A DNA stretch of 64,000 nucleotides from Pseudomonas sp. TCU-HL1 (GTDB lineage: Bacteria; Pseudomonadota; Gammaproteobacteria; Pseudomonadales; Pseudomonadaceae): NCBI RefSeq assembly GCF_001708505.1, contig NZ_CP015992.1, positions 2,170,001-2,234,000 on the forward strand. Direction: 5' to 3'. The notes beneath the pieces were generated by a model. That model was not told the DNA's origin. It worked only from the letters and a program-made list of their open reading frames with translations, and made no database searches. Both the position numbers and the translations under genes were made by a program. Numbering within the stretch: position 1 is the first letter of the stretch; each line of letters opens with the position of its first letter. Positions 51,079-60,714 of this stretch are shown here, piece by piece.

Positions 51079-52446
51079 ATGCTGAAAAAGCTTTCGCTGA
51101 TTAGCGCCGCGGTCGCCCTGGCGCTGTCCGCCAGCAGTGCACTGGCGTCGGTTTCGCCCCAGGACGTCGCCAAGCTTGGCACCAGCCTGACCCCCTTCGG
51201 TGCCGAGAAGGCCGCCAACGCCGCAGGTACCATCCCGGCCTGGACGGGTGGCATCACCCAGGCTCCGGCTGGCTATAAATCCGGCCAGCACCATCCGGAC
51301 CCGTTCCCGGACGACAAGCCCCTGTTCACCATCACCAAGGTCAACCTGGACCAGTACAAGGCCAACCTGACCCCAGGTCAGATCGCCCTGTTCAACGCCT
51401 ACCCGAACAGCTTCCAGATGCCGATCTACCAGACCCGCCGCACCGGCTCCGCGCCGCAGTGGGTGTATGACAACACCGTCAAGAATGCCGGCAGCGCCAA
51501 GCTGCTGGACGGCGGCAACGGCTACGCGGACGCCTACGGCGGCATCCCGTTCCCGATCCCGCAGAACGGCGTTGAAGCCCTGTGGAACCACATCGTCCGC
51601 TACCGTGGCAGCTACATCGTACGGCGTGCCTCGGAAGTGGCCGTACAGCGCAACGGCGACTACTCGCTGGTGACTTCGCAGCAGGAAGCCCTGTTCAAGT
51701 ACTACAACCCGAAAGGTTCGTACGCTGACCTGAACAACGTCCTGTTCTACTACCTGTCCTTCACCAAGAGCCCGGCCCGCCTGGCTGGCGGTGCGACCCT
51801 GGTCCACGAGACCCTCGACCAGGTCCAGGAGCCGCGCCAGGCCTGGGGCTACAACGCCGGCCAGCGCCGCGTGCGCCGCGCCCCGAACCTCGCCTACGAC
51901 ACCCCGATCGCCGCCGCCGATGGCCTGCGTACCGCCGACGACACCGACATGTTCAACGGTGCCCCGGATCGCTACGACTGGAAGCTGGTCGGCAAGAAGG
52001 AAATCTACATCCCGTACAACAACTACAAGGTTTCCAGCCCTGACGTTAAGTACAAGGACCTGCTGCAACCGGGCCACCTGAACCCGGCCGTTACCCGTAA
52101 CGAACTGCACCGCGTGTGGGTCGTGGAAGGCACCCTGAAGTCGGGCGCCCGCCACATCTACTCCAAGCGCACCCTGTTCCTCGACGAAGACAGCTGGCAA
52201 GCCGCTGTGGTTGACCAGTACGACGGCCGTGGCGAACTGTGGCGCGTATCGGTGGCCTACCTGAAGAACTACTACGACCTGCCGACCACCTGGTCCGCGC
52301 TGGACGTATTCCACGACCTTCAGGCCCGCCGTTACCACGTGCAGAACCTGGACAACGAAGAGCCGACCACCATCGACTTCACCCAGGCCGTACCGGACGA
52401 CGGTTACTTCAAGCCGTCCGCCCTGCGCCGCCGCGGTACTCGTTGA
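51079..52446 (+). CDS. DUF1329 periplasmic protein
   Basis: 455 residues. Signal peptide (cleavage near ALA-SV, about 24), then the DUF1329 domain: LGTSLTPFGAEKAANAAGTI near the N-terminus, IVRYRGSYIVRRASEV, GYNAGQRRVRRAPNLAYDTP and SKRTLFLDEDSWQA. LolB/LolA-like folds have been proposed for this family, which would suit a lipid or hydrophobe carrier; I treat that as inference. Sits 63 bases after DUF1302 and before a strong terminator. Confidence 0.87.
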   Translation: MLKKLSLISAAVALALSASSALASVSPQDVAKLGTSLTPFGAEKAANAAGTIPAWTGGITQAPAGYKSGQHHPDPFPDDKPLFTITKVNLDQYKANLTPGQIALFNAYPNSFQMPIYQTRRTGSAPQWVYDNTVKNAGSAKLLDGGNGYADAYGGIPFPIPQNGVEALWNHIVRYRGSYIVRRASEVAVQRNGDYSLVTSQQEALFKYYNPKGSYADLNNVLFYYLSFTKSPARLAGGATLVHETLDQVQEPRQAWGYNAGQRRVRRAPNLAYDTPIAAADGLRTADDTDMFNGAPDRYDWKLVGKKEIYIPYNNYKVSSPDVKYKDLLQPGHLNPAVTRNELHRVWVVEGTLKSGARHIYSKRTLFLDEDSWQAAVVDQYDGRGELWRVSVAYLKNYYDLPTTWSALDVFHDLQARRYHVQNLDNEEPTTIDFTQAVPDDGYFKPSALRRRGTR

Positions 52447-52466
52447 CCGCGCAGCACTTCGAGAAG

Positions 52467-52494
52467 AAGGCCGCTACCTGTAGCGGCCTTTTTC
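52467..52494 (+). terminator. Terminator after DUF1329 gene
   Basis: AAGGCCGCTA, CCTG, TAGCGGCCTT, then TTTC. Separates the DUF1302/1329 pair from the Ycf48/MMPL pair, or allows partial read-through. Confidence 0.88.
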
Positions 52495-52657
52495 TTTCCG
52501 TGAGGGGGAGGAGCCTCATCGCAGCTGTGTTACACAGCGTCGCTTTCGCTTAACAAAACATAACGTCCCGCTGATTGTGCAGGCTTTCCAAAGCTGGCTA
52601 GGATTAGGTCGCTGCCTCCCTGGGCAGTGCCGCCTATAACAAAAAGAGGAAAGGTGT

Positions 52658-53746
52658 ATGAGTGAGCCCGTCATGCGGCGCACCCCGTCCGGCCTTGTCG
52701 TGGACAGTCTCCACAAGCCGACGTTCCGCTTCCACTCGCCGCTGGCCAAAGCGCTCTCGCTGTTCAGTGTGCTCTCCGTACTCGCTGTAGCCGCTGCGCC
52801 CATTACCGCATCCGCGCTGGCCGCAGATGCCTCTGTCCTCTCCATCGAATCACCCAAGGCCGTGAGCAGCCTCCTGCTCGATGTCGCCCATGCCGGCAAA
52901 CGTCTGGTGGCCGTCGGTGACCGTGGCCATATCCTCTATTCCGATGACAACGGTAAGTCCTGGACCCAGGCCAAGGTACCGACCCGCCAGATGCTGACCT
53001 CTGTCTATTTCGTCGATGACAAGAAAGGTTGGGCCGTGGGCCATGACGCCCAGATTCTCGCCAGCGAGGATGGCGGCGCCACCTGGACCCTGCAGTACGA
53101 AGACCTGCAGCGCGAAGCGCCGCTGCTGGACATCTGGTTCAAGGATGCCTCTACCGGTTTCGCCGTGGGTGCCTATGGTGCCCTGCTGACCACCCGCGAC
53201 GGCGGCAAGAACTGGGAAGACGTCAGCGACCGCCTGGACAACGAAGACCAGTACCACCTCAACGCCATTTCCGCGGTGAAGGACTCCGGTCTGTTCGTGG
53301 TGGGCGAGGCGGGCAGCATGTTCCGTTCCGCCGATTGGGGTGAGACCTGGGAACGCCTCGAAGGTCCCTACGAGGGCTCACTGTTCGGCGTACTCGGTAC
53401 TGCAGAGCCCGGCGTCGTGATTGCTTACGGCTTGCGTGGTCACCTGTTCCGCTCTGCCGATTTCGGCGGCTCCTGGGAAACCGTGCCGCTGAAAACAACC
53501 AATGGCGAACTGGAGTTCGGCCTGTCCGGCGGCACGCTGTTGCCTGACGGCAGCCTGGTGGTGGTCGGTCATGGCGGCAGCGTGCTGAAGAGCACCGACA
53601 ATGGCCGTAGCTTTGCGGTGGTGAATCGCAGCGACCGCATGTCGCTGGCCAGTGTCATCGCCGACGATAAAGGCAACCTGATCCTGGTGGGACAGGGCGG
53701 TGTACGCGTAGCGTCGCCGACCGGCGCCGAGCTGGGCCAACTATAA
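52658..53746 (+). CDS. Ycf48/BNR-repeat exported protein
   Basis: 362 residues, ATG 52658 with AGAGGAAAGG. A late signal segment (about 25-55, with VLSVLAVAAAPITASALAA) suggests export. The rest is a beta propeller of Ycf48 type with repeated units such as ILYSDDNGKSWTQAK, ILASEDGGATWTLQYE, LLTTRDGGKNWEDVS and MFRSADWGETWERLE. In bacteria this fold is often the periplasmic partner of an MMPL/RND transporter, and the next gene, 18 bases on, is one. Confidence 0.87.
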   Translation: MSEPVMRRTPSGLVVDSLHKPTFRFHSPLAKALSLFSVLSVLAVAAAPITASALAADASVLSIESPKAVSSLLLDVAHAGKRLVAVGDRGHILYSDDNGKSWTQAKVPTRQMLTSVYFVDDKKGWAVGHDAQILASEDGGATWTLQYEDLQREAPLLDIWFKDASTGFAVGAYGALLTTRDGGKNWEDVSDRLDNEDQYHLNAISAVKDSGLFVVGEAGSMFRSADWGETWERLEGPYEGSLFGVLGTAEPGVVIAYGLRGHLFRSADFGGSWETVPLKTTNGELEFGLSGGTLLPDGSLVVVGHGGSVLKSTDNGRSFAVVNRSDRMSLASVIADDKGNLILVGQGGVRVASPTGAELGQL

Positions 53747-53764
53747 GAAAGGCGGAGAGTTTCG

Positions 53765-56140
53765 ATGAGCACCCATCACCAGGACAAGGCGACCTTCCTG
53801 GAGCGCCTGATCTTCAACAACCGGCCGGCGGTGATTGTCATCTGCCTGCTGGTCAGCATCTTCCTCTTCTGGCAGGCCATGCACGTGCGGCCGTCCACCA
53901 GCTTCGAGAAGATGATCCCGCTGCATCATCCGTACATCCAGAAGATGCTGGAGCACCGCAATGACCTGTCCAACCTGGGCAACACCGTGCGTATCTCGGT
54001 GGAAGCGGTCGACGGCGACATCTTCACCAAGGAGTACATGGAGACCCTGCGCCAGATCCACGACGAGGTGTTCTACATCTCCGGCGTCGATCGCTCCGGC
54101 CTGAAGTCCCTGTGGAGCCCGAGCGTTCGCTGGACGGAAGTGACCGAGGAAGGCTTCGCCGGCGGCGAGGTGATCCCGCAGACCTACGACGGTTCCCCGG
54201 ACAGCCTGGAAGACCTGCGCAACAACGTGCTCAAGTCCGGCCAGATCGGCCGGCTGGTGGCCAACAACTTCAAGTCGAGCATCATCGACGTGCCGCTGCT
54301 GGAGTCCTACCCGGACCCGAACGACCAGGGCAAGCTGCTGAAGCTCGACTACCGCCAGTTCTCCCATGAGCTGGAGGAGAAGATCCGCGACAAGTACCAG
54401 CTTCAGAACCCCAACGTGAAAGTCCATGTCGTGGGCTTTGCCAAGAAGGTCGGTGACCTGATCGATGGCCTGATCATGGTGGTGTTGTTCTTCGGCATCG
54501 CCTTCCTCATCACGCTGGTGCTGCTCTACTGGTTCACCTGGTGTATCCGCAGCACCATCGCCGTGCTCTCCACCACCCTGGTGGCGGTGATCTGGCAGTT
54601 GGGCCTGATGCACTCCGTGGGCTTCGGTCTCGATCCTTACTCGATGCTCGTGCCCTTCCTGATCTTCGCCATCGGTATTTCCCACGGCGTACAGAAGATC
54701 AACGGTATCGCCCTGCAATCCAGTGATGCCGATAACGCCCTGACCGCTGCACGGCGTACCTTCCGCCAACTGTTCCTGCCGGGCATGATCGCCATCCTGG
54801 CCGACGCCGTGGGCTTCATCACCCTGCTGATCATCGACATCGGCGTGATCCGCGAGCTGGCGATCGGCGCGTCCATCGGGGTGGCGGTGATCGTCTTCAC
54901 CAACCTGATCCTGCTGCCGGTGGCGATTTCCTACGTGGGCATCAGCAAGAAGGCCATCGAGCGCAGCAAGAAAGACGCGGTGCGTGACCATCCGTTCTGG
55001 CGCCTGCTGTCCAACTTCGCCCACCCGGTGGTCGCGCCGATCTCTGTTGTCATCGCCCTGATCGCTTTCGGGGGTGGCCTGTGGTACGGCCAGAACCTGA
55101 AGATCGGCGACCTCGACCAGGGTGCGCCGGAACTTCGTCCGGACTCGCGCTACAACCAGGACAACAACTTCATCATCAATAACTACTCCACCAGCTCCGA
55201 TGTTCTGGTGGTCATGGTCAAGACCGGCCCGGAAGGCTGTTCGACCCATGACGCCCTGGCGCCGGTGGATGAACTGATGTGGAAGATGGAGAACACGCCG
55301 GGCGTGCAATCGGCCATCTCCATGGTCACCGTGTCCAAGCAGGTGATCAAAGGGATGAACGAGGGCAACCTGAAGTGGGAAACCCTGTCGCGCAACCAGG
55401 ACGTGCTGAACAACTCCATCAGCCGTGCCGAAGGTCTGTACAACTCCGATTGCTCGCTGGCGCCGGTGCTGGTGTTCCTCAACGACCACAAGGCCGAGAC
55501 CCTGACTCGCGCAGTCACGGCAGTGGAAGCGTTTGCCAAGGAGCACAACAAGGATGGCCTGCAGTTCCTGCTGGCCGCTGGTAACGCCGGTATTGAAGCG
55601 GCCACCAACGAGGTGATTGGCCAGGCCGAGCTGACTATCCTGATTCTGGTGTATATCTGTGTTGCCGTGATGTGCCTGATCACCTTCCGCTCCATCGCCG
55701 CCACGCTGTGCATCGTGCTGCCGCTGATCCTCACCTCGGTGCTGGGCAACGCGCTGATGGCCTGGCTGGGTATCGGCGTGAAGGTGGCCACCCTGCCGGT
55801 GATCGCCCTGGGTGTGGGTATCGGTGTCGACTACGGCATCTACATCTACAGCCGCCTGGAAAGCTTCCTGCGTGCCGGCCTGCCGCTGCAAGAGGCCTAC
55901 TACCAGACCCTGAAATCCACCGGCAAGGCCGTGCTCTTCACTGGCCTCTGCCTGGCCATCGGTGTTGCCACCTGGATCTTCTCGGCCATCAAGTTCCAGG
56001 CCGACATGGGTCTGATGCTGACCTTCATGCTGCTCTGGAACATGTTCGGTGCCCTGTGGCTGCTGCCGGCCCTGGCGCGCTTCCTGATCAAGCCCGAGAA
56101 ACTGGCGGGCAAGGTGGGTGGTTCGCTGCTGGCCCACTGA
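53765..56140 (+). CDS. MMPL/RND superfamily transporter
   Basis: 791 residues with 12 predicted membrane segments in two sets of six (first near 22-40; then about 235-390; then 410-430 and 620-770), each set preceded by a periplasmic loop. Motifs of the sterol-sensing/HAE3 type include LVPFLIFAIGISHGVQKING and GVGIGVDYGIYIYSRLE. Charged residues in segments 4 and 10 fit proton coupling. HAE3-type RND proteins move hydrophobic molecules such as hopanoids; the substrate here is unknown. Ends in a terminator. Confidence 0.9.
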   Translation: MSTHHQDKATFLERLIFNNRPAVIVICLLVSIFLFWQAMHVRPSTSFEKMIPLHHPYIQKMLEHRNDLSNLGNTVRISVEAVDGDIFTKEYMETLRQIHDEVFYISGVDRSGLKSLWSPSVRWTEVTEEGFAGGEVIPQTYDGSPDSLEDLRNNVLKSGQIGRLVANNFKSSIIDVPLLESYPDPNDQGKLLKLDYRQFSHELEEKIRDKYQLQNPNVKVHVVGFAKKVGDLIDGLIMVVLFFGIAFLITLVLLYWFTWCIRSTIAVLSTTLVAVIWQLGLMHSVGFGLDPYSMLVPFLIFAIGISHGVQKINGIALQSSDADNALTAARRTFRQLFLPGMIAILADAVGFITLLIIDIGVIRELAIGASIGVAVIVFTNLILLPVAISYVGISKKAIERSKKDAVRDHPFWRLLSNFAHPVVAPISVVIALIAFGGGLWYGQNLKIGDLDQGAPELRPDSRYNQDNNFIINNYSTSSDVLVVMVKTGPEGCSTHDALAPVDELMWKMENTPGVQSAISMVTVSKQVIKGMNEGNLKWETLSRNQDVLNNSISRAEGLYNSDCSLAPVLVFLNDHKAETLTRAVTAVEAFAKEHNKDGLQFLLAAGNAGIEAATNEVIGQAELTILILVYICVAVMCLITFRSIAATLCIVLPLILTSVLGNALMAWLGIGVKVATLPVIALGVGIGVDYGIYIYSRLESFLRAGLPLQEAYYQTLKSTGKAVLFTGLCLAIGVATWIFSAIKFQADMGLMLTFMLLWNMFGALWLLPALARFLIKPEKLAGKVGGSLLAH

Positions 56141-56157
56141 GACTGATCAGCTGGATG

Positions 56158-56186
56158 AAAACCGCGGCCCTGGCCGCGGTTTTTTT
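56158..56186. terminator. Bidirectional terminator
   Basis: AAACCGCGGCC, CT, GGCCGCGG, then seven Ts. The A run on the other side would also serve the convergent Bat operon. Confidence 0.88.
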
Positions 56187-56251
56187 ATGCGCGCAGATTG
56201 TCGTGGTGATCGGGGATACCGCGAACGAATTCGTAGATGCCGACGTGCCAC

Positions 56252-56285
56252 CCGTAGGTTGCGACAGAGCGCAGCGAAGCCCAAC
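56252..56285. repeat. Degenerate REP-like element
   Basis: GTAGGTTGCGACAGAGCGCA followed by GCGAAGCCCAACG. The intact Pseudomonas form pairs GTTGGGC with GCCCAAC; here the left arm reads GTTGCGA, so the copy has decayed. Confidence 0.4.
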
Positions 56286-56339
56286 GATCCAGCCGAATCT
56301 CCACCACGTCGGGGGAAGGGGAGTGAAAGGCTTGAGACC

Positions 56340-57980
56340 TCAGCGCGGATACAGCGGCGGCAGCTGGCTCGGTTCGCTCGGTGTTTGCTGCTGTGCCTGG
56401 GAGGTAGGGAGGGCGCGGATGGCCTTCCACAGGTCCTCGCCCTGCCAGTGCTGGCCGGCTTCGCTGTAGAGCGCGCCATTCAGGCCGTCCATGGCGTCGG
56501 ACAGGGGCACGAAGCGAGCGGCCATGTCGGCGAGGGTTTCCGGTTGCTGACGAGCCCAGTTGTCCAGGGCCTGGCGGGTTGCGTGCGGGTCGTTGGACTG
56601 GCAGGCGCGGCGCAGGTCGTCCAGCAGGGTCCGCGGGTTCGGGCCGGGCTGGGCCGTCGGCAGAATGGCCGGCTGGCGGCGCGCGCGCCACCAGAGGCCG
56701 AAGCCCAGCAGCGTGGTGGCGCCGAGCAGGGCGCAGGCCAGTTGCCAGGGCCAGAGTCGAGCCTGGATGGCCGGGTTGCCGGCAGGCGATTCGGCGTTCG
56801 GCGTGGGGCTGGCTTCCAGCTCGGGGTTGTTGGCGACTTCCAGCGTGCGTGCCGGCAGTTCGCTGACTTCCAGGCGGTTCTCCCGCGTGTTCCACCAGGT
56901 CACTTCCACCGCCGGCAGGTCCAGGCGACCACTGGCCGTGGGGACCAGGGCTTCACGCTCTTCGCGGCTGCCGATCAGGCCGCGTTCATCGGTCTTGTTG
57001 TCTAGCTGCGGCTGGTCGGGATAGCGCCGCAGGCCCTGCGCCTGGGTGGCTGGCAGGGGCGGGATCTGGGCGCTGGAGAGGCCTTCCACATGTAACATCA
57101 GGCTGCGGGTCAGCGAGTCGCCGGTCTGCACGTTCCTGGGGTCCGGGCTCCAGGATTCGGTCAGCGTCAGGTTACGCGCGGGCAGCCAGGGCGCATCGGT
57201 CGGGTATTCGGCGGGCTTGGGTTTGACGGTCAATGGAATGCGGGGCGAGTTCACCCGCGTCAGTTTGCCGGGACGCGGGCCGAAGGGCTGGTAGCTGTCC
57301 TGTTTGCCGGAGTCGACCAGGGTCGCGCTGAACACTTGCGGGGGGATGTTCAGTACGCCGCTCTTTTGCGGGAAGACGGCATAGCGCACTTCGATCACGC
57401 CATGGCGCACGCTGTTGATCTCTTTCTCGTAGGTGCGCGGCTCACCCAGTTGCTCGACCCGCGCGTCATCCATTTGCAGCGGGCTGAGGCTGCTGTCGTC
57501 GTAGAGGGACACCGAGTGGTAGATGCGCAGGGTGAGGATGGCTTGGGCCTGCACATAGACGCTGTCCTGGTCGAGGCTGGCATCGATGAACACCGGAGCC
57601 AGGGCGCCATTGCCGGATTTTCCGGCTTTCTGCACGTGCAGGGTGATGGGCGCGCTGTGAACCTCGCCCAGCCTCAGCGCAGGGATGGTGATGAAGCCGG
57701 TCTGTTTCGGTTGCAGGGTAATGATCCAGCGGGTGGCGCGGTCATTCTTGCCGTTGAAGGTTCCCAGCTGGTTGATCTGACGGGTACCGAGTACCTCGAA
57801 CTGCTTGTTGAGAGGAGACAGGTCGGGCTTGCCGAACAGGGTCGGGTCCGATGATTCGAGTGTCAGTTCGACGGTCTCGCCCTCACTCAGGCGGGTGCGG
57901 TCCACGTTGGCGGTGAATCCCGCGGCCTGCGCAGTCAGTACCAGCAGGCTGAGGAGGAGGGTGCATGGCAGGCGCGTCAT
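56340..57980 (-). CDS. batD: BatD-like membrane protein
   Basis: 546 residues, ATG 57980 (GTG 57983 also in frame) overlapping the upstream stop as TGATG. Signal peptide (about 1-20), Ig-like beta domains (FTANVDRTRLSEGETVELTLES; VYVQAQAILTLRIYHSVS), one membrane helix near 420-440 (WQLACALLGATTLLGFGLWW), and a cytoplasmic C-terminal helical part. Known as BatD in aerotolerance-type operons; acts with the VWA proteins and MoxR. Last gene of the operon. Confidence 0.9.
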   Translation of the reverse strand: MTRLPCTLLLSLLVLTAQAAGFTANVDRTRLSEGETVELTLESSDPTLFGKPDLSPLNKQFEVLGTRQINQLGTFNGKNDRATRWIITLQPKQTGFITIPALRLGEVHSAPITLHVQKAGKSGNGALAPVFIDASLDQDSVYVQAQAILTLRIYHSVSLYDDSSLSPLQMDDARVEQLGEPRTYEKEINSVRHGVIEVRYAVFPQKSGVLNIPPQVFSATLVDSGKQDSYQPFGPRPGKLTRVNSPRIPLTVKPKPAEYPTDAPWLPARNLTLTESWSPDPRNVQTGDSLTRSLMLHVEGLSSAQIPPLPATQAQGLRRYPDQPQLDNKTDERGLIGSREEREALVPTASGRLDLPAVEVTWWNTRENRLEVSELPARTLEVANNPELEASPTPNAESPAGNPAIQARLWPWQLACALLGATTLLGFGLWWRARRQPAILPTAQPGPNPRTLLDDLRRACQSNDPHATRQALDNWARQQPETLADMAARFVPLSDAMDGLNGALYSEAGQHWQGEDLWKAIRALPTSQAQQQTPSEPSQLPPLYPR

Positions 57981-59698
57981 CACTGTTCTTCCTGGCGTTG
58001 TTGCTGTTCGTACCAGAACTTGCGGCGTAGCAGTTCGGCCGGGTCATCCGGGATCTGCCGCAGCCATTGTTCGAGGGCCTGGCGACGCTCGTCGCCCAGC
58101 GGCTCGGTGCTGGCCGCCTGTGTTGCCGTGGCGTCCTGCGGAGTGGCTTCTTCGGCCGTGCCGCCCGTGGCAGGCCTTCTCTGCCCATTGGTTTGCGGTT
58201 CACCGCTTCCGGGCTGCGGGGCGTTTTCCCGGGTGTCCTGCTCGTTGGCCTGCAGCTGCGCCGCGTTCTGCGGGTCGCTCTGGCTGGCCTGCTGCTGTTG
58301 GCTATCCTTCGAGTCCTGGCTATTGGCGGCCTCTGCTTGCTGCTGACGCAGCAGGGACTCCACCAGGGCTTTGTTCTTCTTCGCGGCAGCCAGGTCGGGT
58401 TGGCGCTGCAGGGCTGAATCGTAGGCGTCGATGGCCGCTTCCAGTTCACCCGCCTTGGCCAGGGCATTGCCGCGGTTGTAATGGTCCTCCGCTGCATCGC
58501 CCTGGGCGAAGCGGGTGGCGGCTTCGGCATAGTCGCCCGCCTCGTAGAGCGCCATGCCTTGCCAGCGCAGGTCGATGAAGCGCAGGGCGGCTTCGGCCGG
58601 GCGCTGGGCCTCCAGCAAGCGCTGGCCCTGCTGGTCCGGGCGCAGCCAGAGGTCTTCGAGTTCCATGGCCAGGGCGGGGCGCGGCAGAACCAGCAGCAGG
58701 GGCAGGCAGAACAACCAGCCACGGCGGCCGGCGCAGGCCGCGAGCAACAGCAAGGGCAGCAGGAGCCAGTGGCCCTGGTCCGCCCAGGCGGCCAGGCGGG
58801 CGATCTCTCCACTGTCGCGCAGGCTACGGGGGCCGTCGAGCAGCCCGAGGCTTTGCAGGTCGCCTTCATCCACCTGGACGCGGGTGTAGCGGCCGCCCAG
58901 GTCACTGGCGAAACGTCGTAACTGGCCGCTGTCCAGCTTGGGCAGGAGGATGGCGCCCTGGTCGTCCTTGAGGAATCCACCGTCCTCCTGAGCAATCGGC
59001 GCACCGGCCGCCGTGCCTATGCCGAGGATGGACAGGCGCTCACTGCGCGAACCCAGTGCCTGGCGGATGCCGGCCTGTTCCTGGCCATCGAGGCCACTGG
59101 TGATCAGCAGCAGGCGGCCCTGGCCCTGGGCGCCCTGTTCCAGCAGCTTGAGGGCCCTGGCCACGGCCAGGTCGGCGCGGTGGCCCTGTTGCGGCATGAT
59201 CGACGGCTTGAGGGCGTCGATCAGGTTGAGACTGGTCATCAGGTCGTCGGACAGCGGTACCAGGCTGTGGGCACTGCCGGCGTAGACCACTATTGCCGTC
59301 TGGGCGTCGCGGCGGGCGTCCAGCAAGTCGCGCAGTTTGCGCTTGGCCTGCTCCAGCCGGCTGGGCGCGATGTCCGTGGCCAGCATCGCCGGGGTCAGTT
59401 CCAGCATGACCACGAGCGGGTCGGCGCGCCTCTGTGTGCTCTGCTCCATTTGCTGCCAGCTCGGGCCGAGCAGAGCCAACAGGCAGAGCAACCAGGCCAG
59501 GCCGAGGGCCAGCCAGGGCAGTCGGTTACCGCGACGGTTGCCACCCACCAGCAGCCACGGCTGGAAAGCGCGGGGCAGCAGTTGTTCCCAGCGACCGCTG
59601 CGGCGCTCGCGGTGCCAGACTTGCCACAGCAGCCAACCGAGCAGCGGCACGACTAGTAGCCAGCCAGGGCGCAACCAGTGGGGCCAGAGCTCCATCAT
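57980..59698 (-). CDS. BatB-BatC fusion: VWA plus TPR protein
   Basis: 572 residues from ATG 59698, overlapping the batA stop (ATGA). Two N-terminal membrane helices, then a von Willebrand A domain (about 85-275) whose MIDAS is weak: LELTPAM stands where DxSxS is expected. A further membrane pair (about 315-345) precedes TPR repeats (about 360-455, GMALYEAGDYAEAATRFAQ, NRGNALAKAGELEAAIDAY) and a Gln/Asp/Glu-rich tail. It combines BatB and BatC of other bacteria in one chain. Confidence 0.9.
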   Translation of the reverse strand: MMELWPHWLRPGWLLVVPLLGWLLWQVWHRERRSGRWEQLLPRAFQPWLLVGGNRRGNRLPWLALGLAWLLCLLALLGPSWQQMEQSTQRRADPLVVMLELTPAMLATDIAPSRLEQAKRKLRDLLDARRDAQTAIVVYAGSAHSLVPLSDDLMTSLNLIDALKPSIMPQQGHRADLAVARALKLLEQGAQGQGRLLLITSGLDGQEQAGIRQALGSRSERLSILGIGTAAGAPIAQEDGGFLKDDQGAILLPKLDSGQLRRFASDLGGRYTRVQVDEGDLQSLGLLDGPRSLRDSGEIARLAAWADQGHWLLLPLLLLAACAGRRGWLFCLPLLLVLPRPALAMELEDLWLRPDQQGQRLLEAQRPAEAALRFIDLRWQGMALYEAGDYAEAATRFAQGDAAEDHYNRGNALAKAGELEAAIDAYDSALQRQPDLAAAKKNKALVESLLRQQQAEAANSQDSKDSQQQQASQSDPQNAAQLQANEQDTRENAPQPGSGEPQTNGQRRPATGGTAEEATPQDATATQAASTEPLGDERRQALEQWLRQIPDDPAELLRRKFWYEQQQRQEEQ

Positions 59699-60714
59699 GA
59701 GCGCCTCCGCAGCCATTGCGGGCGTTGCTGCAAGGCATGGGGCCAGAGCACGCGGCAGACCAGGGCAATGCTCATCAGCAGGGCGCCGGACAAGGGCCAG
59801 CTGTACAGCGAAAACGCCGGACGGGCCTGGCTGGTGCGCTGGGTCACCGGCTCCAGGCGATCCAGGCTTACCTCGATCTCTTCTAGCTCCTTGCTATTGC
59901 GCGCGCGGAAGTACTGGCCGCCGGTCTGCTCGGCGATGGCCGTCAGGGTAGGTTCGTCCAGGTCCATGCTCGGATTGAGGCCAAGAATGCCAAGCACGTC
60001 GCTTTGTTCCGGATCGGCGCCGATGCCGATGGTGTAGATCTTCACCTTCTCCTCGGCCGCCAGGCGCGCGGCGGTTAGCGGATCGATTTCGCCGCCGGTA
60101 TTGGCACCGTCGGTGATCAGCACCAGCACGCGGCTGTCGGCCGGACGCTGGCGCAGGCGTTTCACCGCCAAGCCGATGGCGTCGCCAATGGCGGTGTTCT
60201 TGCCGGCGATACCGATCAGGGCTTCGTCGAGCCAGGTATGCACAGTCTCGCGGTCGAAGGTCAGCGGTGCTTGCAGGTAGGCCTGGCTGCCGAACAGGAT
60301 CAGGCCGATGCGGTCGCCGCGGCGGCCGTCGATGAACTCGCCCATCAGGTGCTTCACCAGGGACAGGCGGCTGACGTTTTCCTCTTCCCATTGCATGTCG
60401 GCGTAGTCCATGGACCCGGACACATCGACCGCCAGCAACAGCTCACGGCCGCTGGTGGGCAGCGGCTGCGGCTCTCCGACCCATTCCGGGCGAGCCGCGG
60501 CGCAAAGCAGTAGCAGCCAGAGCAGGGCGAAGGGCGCCTGCTGGCGCCAGGCCGGCAGGTTGGCGCGGGCGCGCCGGCCTACCAGGCCCTCAAGGTCGGC
60601 GAGGAAGCTCACTTTCAGCGCGGCATCGCCGCTGTCCGCAGGCGGAAGCAGCAGACGCAGCACCCAGGGCAGCGGGGCGAGGAGGAAGGCCCAGGGCCAG
60701 GTGAACTCAAACAT
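59695..60714 (-). CDS. batA: BatA-like VWA membrane protein
   Basis: 339 residues. N-terminal helix pair, then a VWA domain (about 90-290) with a full MIDAS: DVSGSMDYAD, a Thr/Asn site in GKNTAIGDAIGLAVKRL and LITDGANTGG, closed by a C-terminal membrane helix. Such proteins bind metal and ligand and are thought to be matured by MoxR ATPases. Overlaps DUF4381 by eight bases and batB by four. Confidence 0.93.
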   Translation of the reverse strand: MFEFTWPWAFLLAPLPWVLRLLLPPADSGDAALKVSFLADLEGLVGRRARANLPAWRQQAPFALLWLLLLCAAARPEWVGEPQPLPTSGRELLLAVDVSGSMDYADMQWEEENVSRLSLVKHLMGEFIDGRRGDRIGLILFGSQAYLQAPLTFDRETVHTWLDEALIGIAGKNTAIGDAIGLAVKRLRQRPADSRVLVLITDGANTGGEIDPLTAARLAAEEKVKIYTIGIGADPEQSDVLGILGLNPSMDLDEPTLTAIAEQTGGQYFRARNSKELEEIEVSLDRLEPVTQRTSQARPAFSLYSWPLSGALLMSIALVCRVLWPHALQQRPQWLRRRS

